DNA of 64,000 bases, from assembly GCA_000934385.1 (NCBI GenBank), contig KN880480.1, forward strand, positions 1 through 64,000, given 5' to 3'. Both the position numbers and the translations under genes were made by a program. The DNA is from Cylindrobasidium torrendii FP15055 ss-10. Its lineage: Eukaryota; Basidiomycota; Agaricomycetes; Agaricales; Physalacriaceae. Positions within the stretch are counted from its first letter, which is position 1. The number at the start of each line of letters is the position of its first letter. Shown here one piece after another: positions 56,836-64,000 of this stretch. The notes below the pieces were generated by a model. That model did no database searches. It saw only the letters and a program-made list of their open reading frames with translations, and was not told the origin of the DNA.

Positions 56836-59086
56836 ATGGGCCGAACGACGAGCCTAGTGCTCTACGCTGTGCTGCTATGGCATACTATAGCAGGTGTGGT
56901 CTACTTGACTACACCGTGCGAAATCCCTCTCCCGACTCCCGTCTACACTGCCGCCGCCCCAGCCACTATGACGCGGACACCCACACAAACAATGACCTAC
57001 AAAAACATTATCTCCACTCCCACTGCCAAGCTCGTTGGCTTGCCCGCCGCTACTGCAACGCTCACCGTGCCACTCCCCATCGACTTGCCCAAAATCAAGC
57101 CAATGTCGATTGAAGACGCATCGGAGTCGGCGCTATTGGAAGAGATACCTGGAAACATGCCCACCGCGAATACCGCGGGGGTTACCGTCACAGACGATGA
57201 TGATGCTCGCTCTATTGTCCATACGTACGTCCTCAACATACTCCAGTCCCTCTTAACCCACGCTCGCTCCATAGCTCGTTGGACAAATTCCATGAAGACT
57301 TGTATGTCCAACGCTGTCACCCTCCACAGTTCACTGACCACACCGGCAGCGGACACACTCACGTTACGAAGAACATCACCAGCCACGCGCTGAAGGAAAC
57401 TATAGTTTTCGGATCTCTATTGTGCGTCCTCTCAGACGTTCCTCTCTTTGAAGTGCTTGCTCACATTGCTTAGCTCGACTTGGGACATGGGATCCGTTCG
57501 CAATGCACTTGTTTATACTGCGAAGCATTTCTCCAGCCCCAAATTGGCTGATGTCTACGGGGATGGTCAACCAGCTCATACGTACGTCCTCTTTATTTCT
57601 TTGTGCGCCCATGCCTTTCTCATACCGCGGGTTTGCTCAGCCCAAACCGGAATGTCTCCTGGCTCATCATGTACGTTCTCAAGCCCATTGGTTTGCGCAA
57701 TTCATTGACCATGTTTGTACAGCTATTTGCCTGTGCTTCTTAGCATTGGCTTCCTTGTGGTCTATCAGCCACATAGACATGTATTCCTTCGACACGAAGA
57801 ACCTCAAGAGGATTGTGGGAGCGTTGAAGCACCTGGTACGTACCCTTCGAACGTGTACAATACTCGAAAGACTCACCACGTCTACAGATGCGACAGCTAT
57901 TGCTCCGCCATTGTTGTCCGTCGAGGACGACAAGGAGACTCCTTCCGGCGAGCTTCCGATCCTCGAACCAGAAGAGCCAAGCCCACCCGAAATTACTACG
58001 CAGGCAGACATCACTGTGTCCTCTGAGGCCGCTACATCTATCACTCCAACCCCGTCAAGTTCGACGGGTTCTCTTCCCGAGACTGCGACGACCATGGACC
58101 ACGATGCCCAAAACGCGCCCGAGCGCGTGAAAGATGTCGATGAGGTCCAGCCTTTCGATCTCAATGTTGAGCAAGCCGCCGAGCCTTCAGTCGAATTGCT
58201 ATTCACCGAGGTCGACGATGACAAGACTTCTTCTACCCAGACTTCCGAGCCAGAACAGCCAAGCACACCTGAAATTCCTACGCAGGCAGAGACAACGCCT
58301 GTGTATGGTAAATTCACGATGTCTACTCCTTCGACTCCTTTGGATATCCTGTCTCTTACTGGGACCGAAGCGACCGAGGATTCTTCAGACCTCGATGCTC
58401 AAGTAGCGCCGAAGGATAACGAGGCGCCGCAACCTTGTGATTTCAAGGTCGAAGAGGACACCATGCTCTCTGTCGAACCGTTGTTCACTAATGCAGAAGT
58501 CGAAACCCCCATATTTACAGAAAGCATAGTATCCGCTAGCAGCCTTGCGATCACATCGAATTTCAGCGCCTCCAATTCAGGACCTTCCCCTGCGTCTTCG
58601 TCCTCCCTACTACCATCCTCACCTCGCACACGAATCCGCACTTGCCGTAACTGGTCCGCTTGCGGCGGTGCGCATTATTGCAAGTTTGCACACATTCCTG
58701 CCCGTCTTACTAGTGGGCGGACTGTGTTTTTCGAGGACGAACAGGGAAATTTCTGGGACAAGCCAATGCACGGAGAATGCGTACATTCGCGTTCGCTCTA
58801 CCCTCCTCGTAGTCCTCCGCGCCAGCGAACTATTGACCCCTCACATCCGAGTCCGAGTCCGAGGAGACAGAGGACCACTGTGCGCACCAACTCGAACTCG
58901 GATGCGGTGCCGGCGCCTGGGGCGGGACGTGCCGATGTTTCCAGCTGGAATGATATTTCCGCTCCTGCTGTCGGCAGCTGGGGCGGAGCGGGATGGCAGA
59001 AGAATAAGAACAAGAGAGGCGGGCAGGAGGCGGGCGCAGGACAAATCAGATCAGCTAAAACAAGTCCTGATTTTCGGGCTGTTTGA
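56836..59086 (+). CDS. membrane protein with acidic repeats and C-terminal zinc-finger-like motif
   Basis: Start MGRTTSLVLYAVLLWHTIAG is a signal or anchor segment. Next come a Thr/Pro-rich region, small exons (SLDKFHED, FTDHTGSGHTHVTKNITSHA, STWDMGSVRNALVYTAKHF, SPKLADVYGDGQPAH) and a second hydrophobic helix (AICLCFLALASLWSIS). A long exon from about 57890 carries three related acidic units (SVEDDKETPSGELPILEPEE; TEVDDDKTSSTQTSEPEQPS with TPEIPTQAET; a shorter third). Near the end is a CCCH-like motif, CRNWSACGGAHYCKFAHIPA, in a basic/Ser context, then a Gly/Asn/Lys-rich tail. Two membrane segments with an RNA-type finger is unusual. Exon joints in 57230-57890 are only partly resolved, so two genes merged by my reading is possible. 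Confidence 0.55.
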
Positions 59087-59476
59087 TTTACTACTTACAC
59101 TTATGCATTATTTACTATATATTCACACTCACATCTCACATTGTACATTATACATCACGATAGATACGAGCTATGGACGTCTGCTGATCTCAGATAGTGA
59201 GCAGTTGTCTGCAGAATGCACGTTAATCACTGCGAGATGGGTGTGAGCCTCAGATATGTACTGTACCCGCCGATCAGATCGCCAGGCTGGCGCCTTGCTA
59301 CGACTACGGTCTACCAGGCGCTGAAGGCGCATAACTTGACTGCGCCGAATCCACCGAGCCGGTCCGGTCTTCAAGCTTCAACGACAACAGCGCTTTTGAC
59401 CACGAGGAGTTATTGGCTGCAACCTCGGACACAACAAGGCCAACAACAGCGACGACGCCCAGAACAACGACATGTA
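59087..59476. other. upstream region of the Atg13-kinase chimera
   Basis: From about 59285 this resembles 50007-50171, the region upstream of the other Atg13 copy, at visibly lower identity than the coding part. It suggests the duplication included the promoter. No other gene is seen. Confidence 0.5.
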
Positions 59477-61781
59477 ATGGCCGACCGCAAGGCCGACCTG
59501 GTATCCTCCCATCTCTACACCAAGTTATTCTATGTCGTCCTCGAGGGCCGCGACCAAATCCAGCAGCAGCAACAACAGGAGCAGGGGCAGGGACTCAGTG
59601 AGAGCAAGGTTGACAAATGGGTGCGCCTCCTGCCAATAAGCCCCAAAGGAACTTACTTATCCTCTATCCTAGTTCAACCTCATTACCCCGACACCAACAA
59701 AACCGAGAAGTACACCGCCATTTGGAATCGAAGTCGTACTGATTCTGCCGGATACCAAGTCACACCAAATACTTGTCTTGCTCCCAGGTTGCACCCCCCT
59801 TCCCGCTGGAACCACCGAGGTCTTACTAGAACGCTGGACATTGAATCATTCTGCTGCTGAAATCCGTGACGACTTGTCGACGATATACCAGAGTGCCATT
59901 CCATTGTTTCGAGCGGTCTGGTCGCTCCTACGGGTCCTTCCCTCGTGGGCGGCGCGCGCCAAGTGGAGGCGCATCAACGCGCGTGTTCAGGTGCGCGTCG
60001 TGGAGAGCGACGACAGCGCACCAGTCTGGATTGCACAACGTCGAGCACACGCGTTTCCCCCCGTTCCACATCCCCGCGGTACTATCAGCCTCACTGCCGA
60101 ATATCTGGCAGAACCAGCCTTCTCGCTCGAAGACCGCGAACGCCTCCTTTCCTCACGCATACGAAACATACGAAATGAAGAAGCAGAGGAGATCAACGAC
60201 ATTATGCCCACTATACGCGCCTCGTCATCATCTCGCCCAACGTCGGTTGTCTCCTCCAGCCCTGCGGGTCGTGCAAGTGTGTTATCAGCATCCCCAGCGC
60301 TCGGCAGCAGCCCTGCATATCAGCCACACCTCCAACCGTTCGAGGGCGACACACTGTCCGGCCAACTCAGCAGCATTGACTTAGGAGGATTTGATGTCAC
60401 CGCATTGCTTGAAGCCTCGCGCGATGTACTTGCTTCGTTGCCAAAGGAATTGGTCACCAAGGCTGTCGAATGCCTGCAGAATGTGCGTCACAGTTTTTGT
60501 TCTATCTACGAGCGTCGAGGTCTGACAGTACAACCCAGGAGATAGATTCACCGAACCTAAATCCCGACCGCCGTCGACTGCATATCAGACGCTTGCGCCA
60601 ACTTGTCAGTCTGCATGGGATTGTCCCAAAGTCATTGATTCGATCTGTTACGATGGAGTTTACAAGGTTCTCGGGAGGCGGATTCTCAGTGCGTGCTCAA
60701 CTTGAACAATCATCCAGAGTGAATAACACAACCTTGGTAACTAGGACGTTCATCTGGGCGATCTTGAAGGTAGACGGGTAGTGGTGAAGGTTTTGCGTAT
60801 TTTCAGTAATACCAACAATCGTGAGCAAATATTATGGGTATATGTCCTCCTTGTCTCTGGTGGTTTGGTACACTCATGGCGCTTACCATAGGAATGTCGG
60901 AAAGAGGCAGTTCTGTGGCGCCAGCTTCACCATGAGAATATCCTGCACTTCTTAGGAATTGGAGACCTACCGGGTGGTACTATCGGCCTCATTTCACCAC
61001 TGATGCAGAACGGGGATGTCATGTCTTTCCTGAGGAAGCACCCAGAATTTGACCGCATCCAATGTGTAAGCAGTCGTATTATAGTATAACTCGTGTTATC
61101 AAGTTAGACTCCTGATGCAGGTCATTGATATCGCTGAAGGGCTGAAATTTCTGCACTCTCAAGACCCACCCATAGTTCATGCCGACATCCGGGGCGTAGG
61201 TTTCAATTTCCTCCCGAACAGTCTAAAGTACTTACCATGACTGCATTGAAAGGCCAATATCCTTGTTAAAGACGATCTCCATTGCTGCCTTGCCGATTTT
61301 GGGCTCTCTGTCTTTGTGGAGTCCACGTTCAGTCAAGATCAATCCGGCACTGCCAGTATTAAGGGCGCCTGGCGATGGCTACCCCCAGAGGCTCTGAATA
61401 CAGACACGGGCAAGTATCTGCCATCAAGAGACATATATTCGCTTGGCTGCACAATCATCGAAGTAGGAGCTTGGTTCATTGTTCTATCGACTACACTGAT
61501 GCGTGTGGTGTATGCCGTAGATATTCACTGGCAATGCTCCTTTTCCCAGCTTGAAGGAACACCAAGTCGCCCGTCAAGTTATCATGGGACACTCACCACC
61601 AATACCCATCAATGTACCTGCGCCAGAGGGATTATGGAATAATCTTGTCCCTCGTTGTTTGTCGGCGAATCCTTTGGAGCGTCCAGCAATATCCAATGTC
61701 ACGGAATATCTACACAGACTACGTCTGAAGTCAATCAAGGACTCAGCACCGAGCGGGCGATCGATAGAATATGCTTTATAA
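59477..61781 (+). CDS. chimera: Atg13 HORMA half fused to TKL-like protein kinase
   Basis: Start MADRKADLVSSHLYTKLFYV; intron 59621-59672; the HORMA body (VVLILPDTKSHQILVLLP, TTEVLLERWTLNHS, AIPLFRAVWSLLRVLP) is nearly identical to the 50-kb copy. The same frame runs on without a break into QPHLQPFEGDTLSGQLSSID, DVTALLEASRDVLASLPKEL and, after introns, a kinase. Its motifs are RFSGGGFSDVHLGDLEG (Gly loop), VVVKVLRIFS (Lys), ECRKEAVLWRQLHHENIL, FLHSQDPPIVHADIRGANIL (HAD loop, catalytic Asp and Asn kept), LADFGLSVFVE (DFG), RWLPPEAL (APE-like) and DIYSLGCTIIEI. It ends SGRSIEYAL at 61781. The linker before the kinase resembles that of the neighbouring kinase-like gene, so the join lies near 60312. 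Whether the fusion is expressed is untested. Confidence 0.72.
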
Positions 61782-62145
61782 CTATGATCTCAAGGAATAC
61801 TTGCAGCTCAATGCGATCTCCAAATATAAAAGCAACCAGTGGGTCAACCGGCAATTACGAGGAAAGACATTATACTTGTGAATTAAAGAGCTTCATGGAT
61901 GTCCGGCTACTACCAGACTGAGCGTCACAATCAAGTAACTATAGGAGTAAAACAATGGAGATCGAGTTGATGCTAACCCAATTAAGCAGTGAAAGAACAC
62001 GCCAATCATGAAGCATAAGTTTTCTGTTCTCTGCGTACAACAATGGCCGGCTATGAAAGGATATTAGGGCGCATACGAAGATGGAAACGAAGAGTAAATA
62101 TCAGATTCCCTTCTGAAGCCAGCCTGACAAAGTTATCCACCGACA
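61782..62145. other. intergenic region between convergent kinase genes
   Basis: 364 bp, A/T-richer than the flanks, no exon supported. Probably both 3' UTRs. Confidence 0.45.
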
Positions 62146-63800
62146 CTATGAGCGCGGCTTCCCCGCAAGCCACACACGCAACCGCTGCAAAAGTGCGCGC
62201 AGCATACCTACTCCGAGTCTCTGCTGGCTTTCCTCCTGCCCCGCTCGGTCAGCTCCGAATCCAATTAAGGGCTGAGCGTGAACCTTCGGAGGTAACACGC
62301 CAAGTATGCTGGCACTGCTACTCGAATCTGGATCGCGCAGAACGGCCACAGCTTGTGCAGCAGATGGACGGTCCTCGCTACGCGCCACGATGCATCGCGA
62401 GACAAGCGCGGATACGCCTTGCGGCATGCTCGAGCGTGCCGACTCAGGTATATCTGGTAGTCTCCCCTTTATGATCTCCGCCGTGACCTGTATATCTGTA
62501 CGCAGGTGGGGGTAGGGGGGTTTACCGGTGTATATCTGCGTGGTACTGTTAGCTAAACAGTGCACGGTGTACACGATAGGAGGAAATGCGCACTTACTTC
62601 GACGATGGTACATCCAAGTGAGTATATATCCCTCGACGGCTTCGGGGCGGCCGCGGAAAGCACTGGGTCAAGTACCTCTGGAGGAGACCAACGAAGCGTG
62701 CCCTTGAATTCTGCATTCGATGAAGATACCGCATAGCGTTCATGGAATGTGTTCTCCAAGACAACTGCAAGTCCGCAGTCGGCGAGGCAGCATCGCAGCT
62801 CATCGGAAACCATAATCGTAGCCTGTTGAAGTGGTTGGCATGCAATTCAATATGGATTCTCGTCAAGACTGACACCCTGGAGATTGCCATGCACAATAGG
62901 CGGGTCTAGAGAGTGTAGGTAACGCAGTCCTTCTGCCACGTCGATAATCTGGACACCGTTTATGAGCGCAAATGCAGAGTCAGCGCTGTAAACGTATAAC
63001 TCAAACTTACACACGCCAAACGGTCAAACGCCGGTCTCTCCCTCAGGAATGTGATCACATCGCCATGCTGCAACCACGGTGAGATGAAGGAAACAGCGGG
63101 GTACGCAATGTCCTCGTTGAGCCCCAGAAATGCCAGCACATTGTCGTGGCGGATTTGGCGCCATAGAAGGGCCTCTGTGCGGCACTCCTGCGCGCTGTAA
63201 TCAGTTGAGTAGAACGGCCTGACTCTGTGCATACATGCCATGAGCACTTTCTCGCGCGTATCGTCTAGTAACAGCCGCATGGCCTTGACTGCCACACATT
63301 TGCCTGCCAATTGACCTTGGTAAACGTCCTAGGATATACACTTCATCAGCCAAAAAAGCACAGTGTCTGCATGAAGAGACTGACCCATAGGCCGTCGCCG
63401 TATCTTGGTGTAGTGTGGGTTTTTGTGACCTCACGTGCAAACAAAGAAGTCGGGAAAATGTTGTGTAGTCTGGCCAACTCGCGTAGACAGGCGATACACC
63501 GACCACGGAGAGCCTTATCTAGCGTTGAGAAGTCCAGCTCCTGCAGTTACGCCTGTAAAATGTGATATGAACCCAGAGGACCACAGAACGCACGGTCTGT
63601 AAAACATCGACCGCGATCTGAACTGAATCTGTGGGCAGCGAAAGAAAGACGTCGCAATTCGATGCCAGTAGTGCTGCGAGAATAGATTGCGAGTCTACAG
63701 GTGAAGACTTGAGAAGTTGGGGCAATTCTGGCGTGGCATTGAACTGCTTTATCACTACGTGTTGGATTGAGGTGCTAGATTCCACTTACTTCATCGGCAT
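62146..63800 (-). CDS. TKL-like pseudokinase, 5' end unresolved
   Basis: Inverted relative of the kinase part of the chimera. The visible first exon (near 63800) reads MLGPNMTDADE, then FNATPELPQLLKSSPVDSQS and ILAALLASNCDVFLSLP, a segment shared with the chimera's linker. Then LDKALRGRCIACLRELARLH, GLWDVYQGQLAGKCVAVKAM with the ATP-site Lys, ALLWRQIRHDNVLAFLGLN, GLRYLHSLDPPIVHGNLQG spliced to ATIMVSDELRCCLADCGLAV, LRWSPPEVLD, RDIYSLGCTIVE and IYTGKPPYPHLR. The catalytic loop is HGNLQGAT instead of HRDxKxxN, and DFG is DCG. Catalysis is therefore unlikely. About 480 residues. An upstream exon may lie at 63860-64000. Confidence 0.68.
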
Positions 63801-64000
63801 CTGTCATATTGGGACCAAGCATATCATAAGTAGAATCACTCCTGATGCAAAAGACGGGTCAGTGTAGATCAAGGTGGTAGAAGCAGAAGTAAGTTTCACA
63901 AATTAACGCAGAGAAACGAGCATTCGGACCGATCACCGTAGAATAAACAAAGCTTAACGAACATTGGAACTTACTTACAAGATATCATGACATCCAATAA

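Overview
The window is nuclear DNA of a basidiomycete fungus, most likely an agaricomycete. The support is dense gene packing on both strands, many introns of 43-60 nt with GTRNGT-type donors, and a gene complement typical of filamentous fungi (Clr2-type silencing factor, Atg13, Atg16, Ypt7, Tim10, Sgf11). TKL-like kinases of the kind expanded in Agaricomycetes sit at the right end. I cannot name the genus. I rebuilt exon structures by eye from splice signals and family motifs, so internal boundaries are less certain than gene identities.

Left third (1-20 kb): an RBM26/27-type RNA-binding protein, a FANCM/Mph1 DNA helicase with a very long charged tail, a Bet1-type SNARE, peptidyl-tRNA hydrolase 2, a UPF0658-like membrane protein, a SAGA Sgf11 zinc-finger protein, a Clr2-like silencing factor and a threonine aldolase. 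Between Sgf11 and Clr2 lies a nested inverted-repeat element flanked by a perfect 9-bp duplication.

Middle (20-43 kb): mostly housekeeping genes. These are a small zinc-binding protein, Tim10, Utp4, an Mpv17-family protein, a small secreted protein, a diverged second PTH2 paralog, Has1, a Pom33/TMEM33 protein, a small membrane protein, a four-CBS/PB1 protein, a Gfo/Idh/MocA dehydrogenase, an apparently frameshifted alpha/beta hydrolase, prohibitin 1, a Pub1-type triple-RRM protein, Atg16 and Ypt7.

The accessory-looking part starts at 43.4 kb. Two divergent genes share one short promoter region and encode fused sugar enzymes: methyltransferase plus GT8 on one side, GDP-mannose-3,5-epimerase-like domain plus two glycosyltransferase domains plus membrane tail on the other. 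A membrane protein follows. Together they look like a small glycan-assembly module.

From 50 kb onward: a 5' half of ATG13 runs into a 100-N assembly gap, followed by an unrecognised protein, a Pxmp4/PMP24 protein, a C2H2 zinc-finger protein and a membrane protein with a zinc-finger-like C-terminus. A second copy of the ATG13 5' half is joined in frame to a protein kinase domain. A convergent kinase-like gene at the right edge has lost key catalytic residues.

The strongest candidates for something undescribed are the Atg13-HORMA/kinase chimera and the divergent fused glycan-enzyme pair. Smaller points of interest are the 6-nt microexon in PTH2 and a paralog that appears catalytically dead.
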